Source: Carnobacterium sp. 17-4 (GTDB taxonomy: Bacteria; Bacillota; Bacilli; Lactobacillales; Carnobacteriaceae). Taken from it: 64,000 nt of DNA. The notes below the pieces were generated by a model. That model saw only the letters and a program-made list of their open reading frames with translations, was not told where the DNA came from and searched no databases. Shown here piece by piece: positions 41,666-51,341 of the stretch. Position 1 is the stretch's first letter. Each line of letters begins with the position of its first letter. The stretch is from assembly GCF_000195575.1 (NCBI RefSeq), contig NC_015391.1, positions 1,848,363 through 1,912,362 on the forward strand. Direction: 5' to 3'. The position numbers and the translations under genes are program-made.

Positions 41666-41893
41666 ATGGATTTCACACAAGTCAAAGGTTATAGCGAGTT
41701 AGATTCAAATCAAATCAGTTGGTTAGCAAATGTTTATGCCCAACACATGGATACATTGGATGATCCTGTTAAATATGATTTAGAAAATATTAAAGAAGTT
41801 TCATGGAACAACGGTCTCCAAACCGTAGACGTTCACTTTGTTAATGGCGAACTTGTTCATTACAATAGCACTGGTGAATGGACTTACGAGTAG
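41666..41893 (+). CDS. Small protein of unknown function, first of a tandem pair
   Basis: A 75-residue soluble protein with an N-terminal helical half (YSELDSNQISWLANVYAQHMDTL) and a C-terminal beta-like half (TVDVHFVNGELVHYNSTGEW). It shares this plan with the next gene: a KGY start, a VYAQHMD/VYAHHMD helix, P-x-x-Y, N-I-x-E, F-x-NG, HY and G-x-W at matching positions. I do not recognise the family. The start at 41666 follows AAGGGGG. Confidence 0.7.
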   Translation: MDFTQVKGYSELDSNQISWLANVYAQHMDTLDDPVKYDLENIKEVSWNNGLQTVDVHFVNGELVHYNSTGEWTYE

Positions 41894-41910
41894 TGTAAAT
41901 TTGTCATTCA

Positions 41911-41956
41911 AAAGAGCGCCAAAACAGATGTGGTTTCATTTGTTTTGGTGCTCTTT
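41911..41956 (+). terminator. Strong terminator between the tandem paralogues
   Basis: AAAGAGCGCCAAAACAGATG pairs with the mirrored stretch to 41956 (18 of 20 bp) around a 6-nt loop, with a T-rich 3' flank. Confidence 0.85.
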
Positions 41957-42034
41957 CTATTATTTCCAAGCTGTTCTTTTTATTTTTTTTACAGTTAATA
42001 GTATAATTAGTAATAAACAATAGGAGGGTTTGTT

Positions 42035-42262
42035 ATGGCCTCAAAAATTAATGAAATCAAAGGCTATTTCGACTTAGATGAAGAACAAATGGAAACTCTC
42101 AGTTTAGTATATGCTCATCACATGGATATCTTGCATAACCCTCCAGAATATACTATGGATAACATCACTGAGATCAAAGTTAATTCTAAACAAAACTTTG
42201 TGTCTATCACATTCACAAACGGTAAAATTTTTCACTACACCGCCGATGGTTCTTGGTATTAA
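42035..42262 (+). CDS. Small protein of unknown function, second of a tandem pair
   Basis: A 75-residue protein of exactly the same length as its upstream neighbour and clearly paralogous (KGYFDLDEEQ, VYAHHMDIL, NITEIKV, FTNGKIFHY, DGSW). Because a strong terminator separates the two genes and each has its own ribosome site (here TAGGAGG), they are probably expressed separately. Function is unknown. Confidence 0.7.
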   Translation: MASKINEIKGYFDLDEEQMETLSLVYAHHMDILHNPPEYTMDNITEIKVNSKQNFVSITFTNGKIFHYTADGSWY

Positions 42263-42289
42263 AACTACAAAAAACTCTGTGGCATAAGC

Positions 42290-42324
42290 AAATAAGGTTG
42301 AGGCATCTCTGCTCAACCTTATTT
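42290..42324. terminator. Bidirectional terminator between the small gene and gor
   Basis: AAATAAGGTTGAG pairs perfectly with CTCAACCTTATTT around a 9-nt loop. Confidence 0.85.
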
Positions 42325-42346
42325 TGCTGTATTCAATTTATCCTGA

Positions 42347-43699
42347 TTACCTCATTGTAACAAACTCTTCCGATCCAGTTGGATGAATAGCTACTGTATT
42401 GTCAAAATCCGCTTTTGTAGCTCCCATTTTTATAGCTACTGCAAATCCTTGAATCATTTCATCCAAGCCTCTTCCAAGCCCATGCAAACCAACTACTTTT
42501 TCATTTTCACCTTGGCACACTAATTTCATATAAGTTTTTTGTCTGTTAGCTGTTATAGAACTGTGCATAGAAGTAAAAATAGATGTATACACTTTAATAT
42601 CTGCTTCGCCATAGGTTTCCTTTGCTTCTTCTTCAGACATTCCAATTGTTCCGATTGCCGGGTGGCTGAAGATAACGGTTGGGATATTCGTATAATCCAA
42701 AAACTCGTTTGGTTTATTATTGAATAAGCGCTCAGATAACCGGCGTCCTGCGGCAATAGCAACTGGAGTCAATTCTATACGACCGACTACGTCTCCAATA
42801 GCGTAAATATTTTTAGCCGTTGTATTTTGGTACTTATCTACTTTAATATACCCACCATCGTTTAATTCAACATTCGTTACCGCGAGATTCAAATCTTTTG
42901 TATTTGGTTTACGTCCAATTGCCCAAATGACAGCATCTGTTGTATGTGAAGAACCGTCCTCAAAATGAATGGTTAAAGAACCATCTTCATTTTTTTTCAC
43001 TTCTTTAGGAACAGCATGAATATGTAAAGCTGCTCCTTCTCTAGCCATTGTTTCAACAAGTCCTTCGATAATGATCGAATCAAAATTACGTAACGGCGCA
43101 TGCTTTCTAACAAATAAATGCGTATCCGAACCTAACCCATGTAAAACACCTGCTAATTCAACAGCAATATACCCAGCTCCTACAACCGCTACCCGTTTAG
43201 GTAGTTCCGTTAGTTCAAAGAACCCATCTGAGGTCATCCCGTATTCTGCTCCTGGAATTTCTGGCCAAGCTGGACGACCACCAGTAGCAATTAAGAAATG
43301 GTCTGCTGTGTAATGTTCCCCATTCACTTCAACAGTATGTGCATCGACAAATTTTGCATAACCGTTGATCAAATCCACTTTATTATTATTTAAGTTCTTT
43401 TGATAAATAGTATGCAATCGAGAGATGTATCCCTCTCTATTTTTAACTAATTTTCCGAAATTTAGTTGACGATCCTTAATTGTAATACCGTAGTCTTCTC
43501 CATATAGTTCCATGTCTTCCATTATTTGAGCGCCATGCCACATAACTTTTTTAGGAACACATCCTACATTGACACAAGTTCCACCAATAGCGTTACCTTC
43601 AATCAAAGCCACTTTCGCTCCATGCATTCCAGCACGATTAGCTGACGCAATACCGCCGCTTCCTCCACCAATTGCAATATAATCATACTTTTTAACCAT
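42347..43699 (-). CDS. gor: Glutathione-disulfide reductase
   Basis: A 450-residue flavoprotein that reduces oxidised glutathione with NADPH. The FAD site is [16 protein letters not shown] and the redox-active pair is in [13 protein letters not shown]. The NADPH site is [13 protein letters not shown], followed by a second FAD motif, IYAIGDVVG. The C-terminal [12 protein letters not shown] carries the His-Glu dyad. The end sequence and lengths favour gor over other pyridine nucleotide-disulfide reductases. It is a single gene. Confidence 0.93.
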   Translation of the reverse strand: MVKKYDYIAIGGGSGGIASANRAGMHGAKVALIEGNAIGGTCVNVGCVPKKVMWHGAQIMEDMELYGEDYGITIKDRQLNFGKLVKNREGYISRLHTIYQKNLNNNKVDLINGYAKFVDAHTVEVNGEHYTADHFLIATGGRPAWPEIPGAEYGMTSDGFFELTELPKRVAVVGAGYIAVELAGVLHGLGSDTHLFVRKHAPLRNFDSIIIEGLVETMAREGAALHIHAVPKEVKKNEDGSLTIHFEDGSSHTTDAVIWAIGRKPNTKDLNLAVTNVELNDGGYIKVDKYQNTTAKNIYAIGDVVGRIELTPVAIAAGRRLSERLFNNKPNEFLDYTNIPTVIFSHPAIGTIGMSEEEAKETYGEADIKVYTSIFTSMHSSITANRQKTYMKLVCQGENEKVVGLHGLGRGLDEMIQGFAVAIKMGATKADFDNTVAIHPTGSEEFVTMR

Positions 43700-43761
43700 T
43701 AATTATTCCTACTTTCTTTTTTGTTTTCAATTTACTATAGTCTTTTCAAAATAACTATCTC

Positions 43762-44616
43762 TTATTCATTATCTTCTATCATTAAGTTTAACTCATTTTC
43801 TTGTTTTAAGATATCCTCAAAATAATGATAGTAACCGCCTAGTTCATGTCGGTAACTTTCTCTTTCTATCCAAGGTTTGTGTTTGCCACAATAATGAATG
43901 AATACGACTTTTTCCTCTACCCACTCAATCGAAAACTTACGTGGAAAAACGCGTTTTAATTGAGAATAAAAACGCGCATCTAAGTTATAAATTCGCCAAT
44001 CAGCTTCTTTAACCTCATTCCAATATAAATGGTTGAAAATATCTTGATCAGGAAGAACTAACCAATTTTTATTAATCTTGATTGCTGTAGTTATTTCCTC
44101 AAGATTGCGAGTGCTCCGTATTAAAGTGAGATTCATCAAAATAACTCCCGTGTTGAAGTAATCTTCAGATGACAGAGTCCCTAGGCGGATGTTATTGATT
44201 GGTTGTATCCATTTTGTAGCATAATCATGTGTTGTCGCTACAAATAACTTCCCTTCAAAATCTTGCTTATAAAAGCTTGAAAAAGAACGTAAATTTATAA
44301 TATCAGGATCAAGATATAAAATTCGCTCTAATTCTATCGGCAGTACAAATGGAGCAAGTAAGCGATAATACATTTCAATCGAATAGTAGCGATTAACAAC
44401 TACTTCTTCTAAGAAAAGTTTTTTACAATCTACTGGAAAGAATGTATGTCCATTCCCTTTTACAAATTGATCTACTTCACTTATTCTATTTTTTGGTATA
44501 TTTTGATGCATTAAATAAATCGTCATTTTTTCTTTATCATTTGAGCGAAAGATTGAGTGTAGAGCTGTAAAGAGTGGGTCTAAATAGTTTTCATTAAGTG
44601 TAAATAATAAATTCAT
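43762..44616 (-). CDS. Glycosyltransferase family 8 protein
   Basis: A 284-residue GT8 enzyme. The DxD-type metal/nucleotide-sugar motif is ILYLDPDIINL (about 95-105). YFNTGVILMNL (about 143-153) and LPDQDIFNHLYW (about 185-196) are the other family blocks, and FIHYCGKHKPW near the C-terminus is the usual His site. GT8 members transfer glucose or galactose to lipopolysaccharide, teichoic acid or serine-rich glycoproteins; the acceptor is not known here. AGGAGAT precedes the ATG. Confidence 0.88.
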   Translation of the reverse strand: MNLLFTLNENYLDPLFTALHSIFRSNDKEKMTIYLMHQNIPKNRISEVDQFVKGNGHTFFPVDCKKLFLEEVVVNRYYSIEMYYRLLAPFVLPIELERILYLDPDIINLRSFSSFYKQDFEGKLFVATTHDYATKWIQPINNIRLGTLSSEDYFNTGVILMNLTLIRSTRNLEEITTAIKINKNWLVLPDQDIFNHLYWNEVKEADWRIYNLDARFYSQLKRVFPRKFSIEWVEEKVVFIHYCGKHKPWIERESYRHELGGYYHYFEDILKQENELNLMIEDNE

Positions 44617-44889
44617 AATATATCTCCTATACCTTAATGCTTATTTTATAGTTTAGCTGTTGCCTATTTTTATCTACCTTATGCTGCTTTCAAACGTTCT
44701 TTCTTCAAATAACTTAGCATCTACATTAAATTATGAATTAAATGAACTTGAGTTGCAATCAAAGTAGTTTAAAAAAATCTACTATGTATTAAATAATTAC
44801 TGTATATCATATCACACATTTTTTTTTTTACTTTGATTTAATGTATACTTAAATTAATGAATTGATTTTATAATACAAAGGAGAATTTC

Positions 44890-45468
44890 ATGAAAAAAGA
44901 TGCATCATTTTATTGGACATTGTTTTTATCTACCTTCACATTGAGTGCTTTTACCTTTGGTGGAGGATATGTGATTGTTCCGCTTATGCAAAAGCGTTTT
45001 GTAAAAGAGTTAGAATGGATCACGGAAGAAGAAATGCTTGATTTAGTAGCTATTGCCCAATCTTCTCCAGGGCCAATCGCGGTTAACGCTTCGATTATCA
45101 TTGGTTACCGCATGGCTGGTATTCGAGGAGCTCTCTTATCAGTATTGGGAACTTCTTTACCTCCACTTGTAATCATTACGATTGTTTCTTATTTTTATTT
45201 AGCTTTCCGTGATAATGCTATTGTAAATGCTCTATTGTTTGGTATGCAAGCTGGAGTCGCTGCTGTTATTGTAAATGTCGTTATTGACATGGTCAAAGGA
45301 ATTACGAAAAATAAAAAGATCCTCCCCATCCTTGTGATGACCCTTGCTTTCTTAGCTGCTGCCTTTACATCAATTAATATTGTCGTTATTTTATTTATTT
45401 GTGGTGCAATAGGTGCTTATACAACCTATAGAGAGTCACATTTAACTAAAGGAGGACTAAATAAATGA
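44890..45468 (+). CDS. Chromate transporter family protein, N-terminal-type half
   Basis: A 192-residue membrane protein of the short-chain CHR family. It carries the motif FGGGYVIVPLM (about 24-34) and SSPGPIAVNASIIIGYRMAG (about 56-75), both typical of ChrA. Short CHR proteins work as a pair encoded in tandem, and the second half follows with an ATGA overlap. The transported anion may be chromate or sulfate; no resistance gene is adjacent. Confidence 0.88.
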   Translation: MKKDASFYWTLFLSTFTLSAFTFGGGYVIVPLMQKRFVKELEWITEEEMLDLVAIAQSSPGPIAVNASIIIGYRMAGIRGALLSVLGTSLPPLVIITIVSYFYLAFRDNAIVNALLFGMQAGVAAVIVNVVIDMVKGITKNKKILPILVMTLAFLAAAFTSINIVVILFICGAIGAYTTYRESHLTKGGLNK

Positions 45469-46034
45469 TTTATTTGCAATTATTTTGGAGCTTTTTCCAA
45501 GTTGGAGCTTTAAGCTTTGGAGGCGGTTATGCAGCCTTGCCTTTGATTCAAGAACAAGTAGTCGAACAAAACAATTGGTTGTCTAGTACTGAATATATTG
45601 ATATATTAACGATTTCTCAAATGACACCTGGTCCGATCGCTTTAAATGCTTCTACTTTTGTAGGGACAAAAGTAGCTGGAATCCCCGGTTCATTGATAGC
45701 TACGTTAGGATGTATCACGCCTTCGGTTATTATCGTTCTGCTTTTAGCAGTACTATATTATAAATACAAAGGCTTGTCTTTAGTCCAAGGAGTTATTAAA
45801 GGCTTGCGTCCAGCTGTTGTTGCTTTGATTGCTTCTGCTGGATTGTCTATTCTATTGACAGCTTTATTTAACAGCGAAACCCTTCCAGTTGAATGGGTTG
45901 ATTTAGATTGGATCTCCTTGATTTTGTTTGGTATCGGCTTAATTTTACTGCGGAAAACAAAAATCGGACCAATCTTTGTTATGTTGGCAGCTGGGCTAGT
46001 GAGACTGATGATATATGGTGTAACGATACTTTAG
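45465..46034 (+). CDS. Chromate transporter family protein, second half
   Basis: A 189-residue partner of the preceding gene with the repeated motifs FGGGYAALPLIQEQV (about 18-32) and MTPGPIALNASTFVGTKVAG (about 49-68). Its ATG overlaps the TGA of the first gene, which suggests equal expression and an antiparallel two-subunit transporter. Confidence 0.88.
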   Translation: MIYLQLFWSFFQVGALSFGGGYAALPLIQEQVVEQNNWLSSTEYIDILTISQMTPGPIALNASTFVGTKVAGIPGSLIATLGCITPSVIIVLLLAVLYYKYKGLSLVQGVIKGLRPAVVALIASAGLSILLTALFNSETLPVEWVDLDWISLILFGIGLILLRKTKIGPIFVMLAAGLVRLMIYGVTIL

Positions 46035-46111
46035 TCTAAAGTATTTTTAGTTAATGGGGCTTGATTACTTTACTAATACTAAAAATTATAGCCTTGTTAA
46101 AGTTAAATCAT

Positions 46112-46139
46112 TTGTGAATCTTTTTGGCTGCTTTATACT
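46112..46139 (+). promoter_or_regulatory. Promoter of the MgtC-family gene
   Basis: A -35 TTGTGA (46112-46117) and a -10 TATACT (46134-46139) are 16 bp apart. No Mg2+ riboswitch was recognised in the leader. Confidence 0.45.
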
Positions 46140-46203
46140 AAAGAAAAGAGTTCAATTGAAGCACTTTCATTTTGCATAGTTTCTCTAGAAAGCAGGTGTT
46201 TAA

Positions 46204-46911
46204 ATGTTTGAATTAGAATACAGCGAAATCTTTCTCCGCTTGATCTTAGCTGTTGCATTGGGAAGCGTGATTGGCTATGAGCGGGAAATCAAAGGCCATG
46301 ATGCTGGTTTACGAACTCATATTTTGGTATGTGCTGGAGCCTGTATTATTACATTAGTCCAACTGCAAGTTACGTACAGCACAGTCGAGATGGGATTAAG
46401 TCAACCGGAGCTGGCTCAAGTGTTAAATACAGATATGACTCGAATGCCAGCTCAAATCATCAGCGGAATCGGATTCTTAGGTGCCGGTACAATTATTGTG
46501 ACTAAAAAAAGTGTTACTGGACTGACAACAGCTGCCTCTATTTGGACGATCGCTGGTTTAGGTATAGCCGTTGGTATGGGAAGCTATTTTTTAGCTCTAA
46601 TGGGTTGTTTAGTTATTTTACTTGTTTTACGTGTGATCAAAAAGCTCTTCCGTGTTCAAAGTTCAAAGAGAATTGAAATTTATTATGTGAACCGTGAAGA
46701 GACAAAAGAATTTCTTACTCGTTATTTTGCTAGTATGCGAATTAATGTTCTCGGATTAGATTACAGTGTGGACACTAATAGTATTGAAAAAAACAGTTAC
46801 ATTAACCTCTACACACTTAGTTTACCAGATACCAAGTCGATTGCTTCTGTAGTAGAAGACCTCTCAGATTTTGAATACATTCGTCGTATTCATACGTTAA
46901 GAGAAAACTAA
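46204..46911 (+). CDS. MgtC/SapB family protein
   Basis: A 235-residue membrane protein. The MgtC core spans about 1-140 with GSVIGYEREIKGHDAGLRTH, RMPAQIISGIGFLGAGTI and TGLTTAASIWTIAGLGIAVG; the C-terminal cytoplasmic domain is about 150-235. MgtC proteins help growth at low Mg2+ or inside hosts and inhibit F-type ATP synthase in some species; the role here is not known. It is a single gene with its own terminator. Confidence 0.9.
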   Translation: MFELEYSEIFLRLILAVALGSVIGYEREIKGHDAGLRTHILVCAGACIITLVQLQVTYSTVEMGLSQPELAQVLNTDMTRMPAQIISGIGFLGAGTIIVTKKSVTGLTTAASIWTIAGLGIAVGMGSYFLALMGCLVILLVLRVIKKLFRVQSSKRIEIYYVNREETKEFLTRYFASMRINVLGLDYSVDTNSIEKNSYINLYTLSLPDTKSIASVVEDLSDFEYIRRIHTLREN

Positions 46912-46949
46912 AAAGAACAAAAGTGAAAAATACTCACTTTTGTTCTTTT
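46911..46949. terminator. Bidirectional terminator between mgtC-like and yfhO-like genes
   Basis: AAAAGAACAAAAGTGA pairs perfectly with TCACTTTTGTTCTTTT around a 7-nt loop. It begins at the stop codon of the plus-strand gene. Confidence 0.9.
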
Positions 46950-46965
46950 TTTGTTCTATTAGCTC

Positions 46966-49713
46966 TTAGTGTTTATTCCAAAAAACATGGTTTAATGCCA
47001 ATAAGATGATTCCTGCTAAAGAAAGAAAAGCTCCCAGAATTAAAAATGGTGGTTGATACGTAAACGTTACTTCTGAAGTTCCTGACTCCAATGGAAGTCC
47101 AATAAAGCCTTCATTAACAAGAATCGTTTCAACTTTCTTCCCGTTGACTTCTGCTTTCCAACCTTGAGTAAACGGAATCCTAGTAGCTAATACCGATGGT
47201 TCAGTCATAGTAATTGATCCTTTGACCATTTTGTTGGTGAACGTTTTAATATTTAATTGATTATCTCTCTTCTCCGTCACCCTGCCTGGATAATCTTTAT
47301 CTAAAGGAACAATGAATACGGTAATATCTTCTAATGCATAGTTTCCTGCTTTAGAAAATTGAAGAGAAATTGTCTCTTCTTTGTTATTTTCATCGTGATA
47401 ACCCATGTTGAACAACATATTCGTCCGTTTAAAGTAAGAACTAAAGCTCAATACATCAGATTGACGAATCGTCTTTTTTCGTTCCCCTAGTGTTACCCGA
47501 GTACTAAAAGCAGTAGGAGTGCCTGTTAGGGGATCACTTACACTAGGTGTAAAATCCAATCCTTCTAAATAAACATACACTTCAGCCTGTTGCAAAACTG
47601 TTGGATCATCCAGCAGCAGTTCTACTTTTCCATTATCTTCTTTTATCGTTATTCCATCTTCTTCAATGCTAGCTTTACTTTTATTCTCCGAAACCAATTG
47701 ATACCCTTCACTTTCAACCTTTAATGGCTGATCAAACAATGTCAAATCCGATGTCTCTACCTCTTCTGAGTCAATCACAACTCCGTAAGATAAGAACTGC
47801 TCTTTCTCGATTGGATTCATTTTTTCAAACAGTTCATAAGTTAGATATGTCGAGTTGGCAGACGCAAAAGGAAAATAATTTTTTGTTTCAGCTACAATAA
47901 AATCTGAACTTTTATCAGAGAGGTTTTCCACCACTTCGTACCCATATGGAAGATAAGCTTCATTTTCTTTTTCTGTTAAAATATATCGAACTCCTAAAAA
48001 ATTATTTGCAATTTGTCGATCGTCAAATCCATTTCGTAAAGGTTGGATAAGCTGAAATTGGCCTGATCCTAATTGGCGGGCAAAATTTGAGATAAAACCA
48101 TTTGAAACCGACAGATAAGAATTCAGTCCCATTTCTTCTAAAATAATGAATTGATTCTTTATATGATTGTTTTTGCTAGTTACTCCAATGCGAGAGATAT
48201 CTGTATCTTGTGGAAGTTGTTGCTCTAATCGATCAAACGTTGTTAAATATTCGTCATCAATTGTTCCATAATCTACTGATAGCTCAATCGTATTTTGTCC
48301 CCATGAGTAATAATAATCCATTGCATTGTAGCTTAAATTCGCCATGATGAGCAGCAATAATGCAGCGGAATAAAATCCTTTAGAACGTTTTGTTAAGACT
48401 TTTTTATTTTGCTGTTTATTTGCTAACACTAATAATAGCCACATCACACTTGCAAAGATCAAAGGAGTGATATAGGCTGCTCTAAAACCGATTACTTGAA
48501 TAACTACAAACACTATTCCTCCATAAAGCAGGATCATACAGCCCATAGCTAAAACCTCTTTTTTCTTTAAGTTGAACCGACTATTGTAGAGTATTGCAGC
48601 TCCTAATGAAACAAACAATGGAATAGCAAATGTCCAACGGTTGTAGGGGCCTGCGAAACCATTCATAATGGAACCAAATGCCGGCAGTGTCAACATCACT
48701 GCGAATAATCCTAAAGTGGCTGAAATAAAACTAAACTTCTTGCGTTGCATCCAAAGCATCGGCACCATCAATAACACAAATGATGAGTAGCCAAATACCG
48801 TCCACAAGTAACGTTCAGAAATAAATAGATTTAATAGTAATGACCAATAATACTTAACAGGGTACACAAGCAGCCCACTGGCAAAATTTCCCGGCTCTCT
48901 CGATGATTGTAAGAATCCTCCTACAATCGGGACGAATAAAATACTCGACAGTAATAGCCCTATTAAATAAGAATAGACAGCTTTCCAAACATAAGCTGAT
49001 AGTAATTTGTTGTTTTTTGTACCATACAGATTAAAATAGCGGATAACTGCATAAATAAAAATCAGTACACTCAACATATAAAAGAAATAAAAATTGCTAC
49101 ATGCACTTAGAAAAATAACTACAATGAATAATGTATTTGATTCATTGTGCAAAATCTTTTCTATTCCGATACATAGTAACGGAAAAAAGAGCATCGGCAT
49201 CAAGAAAAAAGGATGCCGTGTAACATTTAATACCACATAAAAAGTAAAGGTGTACATCAATGTACCGACTAAAGCACCTGAACTAGCTAGTTGCATTCTT
49301 CGACAATAAAATAAAAAAGCAATCCCTATGGCATACACACGCAGCAAAACTAGCACATGATAGGCAAACTCCGTCATGCTTGCAGGAAATAACAATCCCA
49401 GGTAAACAAACGGGTCACCTACTACATAATACCCATAAGCACTTAATACATCTGCACCCATGCCATTTGTCCAATCCCAAAATTGCAGACCTGCTGAAGG
49501 GTCTGCTAAGTATGTCTTTATCAGGGATAAATAATCCTTAAAGATTAAATAATGCTGCGAAAATCCATCACCTTCCCAGATAAATGATTTTTGCAACACT
49601 ATAAAATAGCTATAAATCGCTGTAATCATAAAAAGAAACAAACCTGTAAAGAGAGCAAATGTCAGCTTAGTGATTTTTTTTTCTTCAAATAAATTCTCGC
49701 CAAGGTCTTTCAT
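46966..49713 (-). CDS. YfhO family membrane glycosyltransferase
   Basis: A protein of about 915 residues with roughly 12-14 membrane segments in the first half, a large extracytoplasmic region (about 480-890) and one membrane segment at the C-terminus. B. subtilis YfhO transfers GlcNAc from the lipid carrier to lipoteichoic acid outside the membrane. The gene order with GtrA and a GT2 supports the same three-part system. Start candidates are GTG 49725 (overlapping the stop of GtrA), TTG 49716 and ATG 49713. The last fits the AAGGAG spacing best, but the others cannot be excluded. Confidence 0.85.
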   Translation of the reverse strand: MKDLGENLFEEKKITKLTFALFTGLFLFMITAIYSYFIVLQKSFIWEGDGFSQHYLIFKDYLSLIKTYLADPSAGLQFWDWTNGMGADVLSAYGYYVVGDPFVYLGLLFPASMTEFAYHVLVLLRVYAIGIAFLFYCRRMQLASSGALVGTLMYTFTFYVVLNVTRHPFFLMPMLFFPLLCIGIEKILHNESNTLFIVVIFLSACSNFYFFYMLSVLIFIYAVIRYFNLYGTKNNKLLSAYVWKAVYSYLIGLLLSSILFVPIVGGFLQSSREPGNFASGLLVYPVKYYWSLLLNLFISERYLWTVFGYSSFVLLMVPMLWMQRKKFSFISATLGLFAVMLTLPAFGSIMNGFAGPYNRWTFAIPLFVSLGAAILYNSRFNLKKKEVLAMGCMILLYGGIVFVVIQVIGFRAAYITPLIFASVMWLLLVLANKQQNKKVLTKRSKGFYSAALLLLIMANLSYNAMDYYYSWGQNTIELSVDYGTIDDEYLTTFDRLEQQLPQDTDISRIGVTSKNNHIKNQFIILEEMGLNSYLSVSNGFISNFARQLGSGQFQLIQPLRNGFDDRQIANNFLGVRYILTEKENEAYLPYGYEVVENLSDKSSDFIVAETKNYFPFASANSTYLTYELFEKMNPIEKEQFLSYGVVIDSEEVETSDLTLFDQPLKVESEGYQLVSENKSKASIEEDGITIKEDNGKVELLLDDPTVLQQAEVYVYLEGLDFTPSVSDPLTGTPTAFSTRVTLGERKKTIRQSDVLSFSSYFKRTNMLFNMGYHDENNKEETISLQFSKAGNYALEDITVFIVPLDKDYPGRVTEKRDNQLNIKTFTNKMVKGSITMTEPSVLATRIPFTQGWKAEVNGKKVETILVNEGFIGLPLESGTSEVTFTYQPPFLILGAFLSLAGIILLALNHVFWNKH

Positions 49714-49721
49714 CAACTGGA

Positions 49722-50138
49722 TCACTCTCCTTGCTTAAAGATAAAAAATTTACTGAATGCATAGTTCAATACCACAACAATAAATTGTGTAATGATTTTT
49801 GCAACATTAGCATTCAAATTCAGACCGTCAACCAACAACCACATACTTCCCATATCAAAAACAGCTGATAGTAAACGGAAAGAAACAAACAAGCTAAATT
49901 CTTTTAACCATAATTGGAATGTGGGTGTGGAAGATTTAAAGACATATTTTTTATTGGTAAAAAAAGCAAATAATATAGATACAACAATGGCAATTGCATT
50001 TGCAAATAAATAATGCACTTCAAAAACCGAATCAAATAAATAGAAAACAACGATATTTACTACCGTTGTTAATCCTCCAAAGATCAAATAACCAATTAAT
50101 TCTTCGTACCTACTAACGAGACTCTTTATCTTTGTCAT
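49722..50138 (-). CDS. GtrA family membrane protein (glycolipid flippase component)
   Basis: A 138-residue protein with four hydrophobic segments typical of GtrA/GtcA, including YLIFGGLTTVVNIVVFYLF and the end LNYAFSKFFIFKQGE. GtcA-type proteins help carry undecaprenyl-phosphate sugars across the membrane for teichoic acid decoration. Its start overlaps the preceding gene by 26-29 bp, and its end overlaps or abuts YfhO, so the three genes are one transcript. The ATG at 50138 is preceded by an in-frame GTG at 50141. Confidence 0.87.
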   Translation of the reverse strand: MTKIKSLVSRYEELIGYLIFGGLTTVVNIVVFYLFDSVFEVHYLFANAIAIVVSILFAFFTNKKYVFKSSTPTFQLWLKEFSLFVSFRLLSAVFDMGSMWLLVDGLNLNANVAKIITQFIVVVLNYAFSKFFIFKQGE

Positions 50139-51093
50139 CACTTACATCCATCTCTTTCTTCATTTCTTTTTCTGAATATTCTTGAATAAAGTATACCGGC
50201 CGTTCCTTCGTTTCGACAAAAACTCGACCTAAGTATTCCCCAATAATTCCAAGTGAAATCAGCTGAATACCACCTAAAAATAAGATACCAGCAATTAAAG
50301 AAGGGTAACCAGCAACACTCGTTCCAAATAACATCGTTCGAATAATTTCAATCGTCAAATAGACAAAAGCAAACATCGAAATAATGAATCCAATAATGGA
50401 CCAAATTCTTAAAGGCATTGTACTGTAAGATGTTATGCCATTTAAAGCCAGATTCATCAAAGCTGACAACTTCCATTTTGTTTCTCCAGCTGCTCTAGCT
50501 TCTGCTATATAAGATATTTCTTTCTTTTTAAATCCTATCCAGCCATACATCCCTTTTGTATAACGTTCATGCTCTCTCAATTGAGTCAATGCAGCTACAC
50601 ATTTTTTGTCTAATAATCTAAAATCACCTGCTTGAGGGTAAACTTTTACTTTAGCAACATTTTGTAGTACACGGTAATACATATCAGAAGTCCATTTTTT
50701 TAACCACGTTTCACCTTCGCGTTCTTTACGCACAGCATACACATCATCGTAGCCTTCTTCCCACCAATGGATCATTTCAGCAAATGTTTCTGGAGGTTGT
50801 TGAAGATCGGCATCAATAATGATCAAGGCATCTCCTTTAGCATAATCAAAACCTGCCAACATAGCTGTTTCTTTCCCAAAATTACGGGATAAGTCTACGT
50901 ATTGTACACGTGAATCCTTTTCCTTAAAAGCTTTTATCTGCTCAAGCGTTCTATCTGTACTGCCGTCATTCACAAATAAAAATTCAAATGCATACTGAGA
51001 TAAACCTCCGCAGACGCTATCTAATTTTTTATACATTTTGTCAATTACTGCCTCTTCATTATAAGCAGGAATTAATATTGTAATAGTTTTCAT
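50113..51093 (-). CDS. Glycosyltransferase family 2 (CsbB/GtrB type)
   Basis: A 326-residue enzyme. The GT-A domain (about 1-230) has TILIPAYNEEAVIDKMYKKL and the metal motif IIDADLQQPPE (about 92-102), then two C-terminal membrane segments (about 232-300). This type loads a sugar onto undecaprenyl phosphate. It is the first gene of the glycosylation operon with GtrA and YfhO. By analogy with B. subtilis CsbB and Listeria/Staphylococcus systems, the final target is probably lipoteichoic or wall teichoic acid. Confidence 0.92.
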   Translation of the reverse strand: MKTITILIPAYNEEAVIDKMYKKLDSVCGGLSQYAFEFLFVNDGSTDRTLEQIKAFKEKDSRVQYVDLSRNFGKETAMLAGFDYAKGDALIIIDADLQQPPETFAEMIHWWEEGYDDVYAVRKEREGETWLKKWTSDMYYRVLQNVAKVKVYPQAGDFRLLDKKCVAALTQLREHERYTKGMYGWIGFKKKEISYIAEARAAGETKWKLSALMNLALNGITSYSTMPLRIWSIIGFIISMFAFVYLTIEIIRTMLFGTSVAGYPSLIAGILFLGGIQLISLGIIGEYLGRVFVETKERPVYFIQEYSEKEMKKEMDVSDDKDKESR

Positions 51094-51236
51094 TCAATCT
51101 AACCTTTCATTGTCGTACATCGAACCTATAGTTGTAACTGTTCGTTTCTTAACTAGTATATCTTACACTAAAATAGACGTCTAATTTTGCACCCCTTAAA
51201 TGAGAAATTTCTTTTAAATTCATTAATTATCCACAT

Positions 51237-51273
51237 AAAAAAAGCCTTAGAATGCTTTATTCTAAAGCTTTTA
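51237..51273 (-). terminator. Terminator of the 51-residue small gene
   Basis: TTAGAAT pairs with ATTCTAA and the flanks AAAAGC/GCTTTT extend the stem. On the minus strand a T tract follows. Confidence 0.7.
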
Positions 51274-51341
51274 ATAACCTATATTTTTTAACCTAACGCT
51301 TCAAAAAAATTCAATGTTATTTTTCCCCATCTACATACTGT

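Noticed and set aside
51094-51341. A T-box or riboswitch upstream of the GT2 gene
   Set aside because: No T-box core or known aptamer pattern is present. The only structure is the terminator at 51237-51273.
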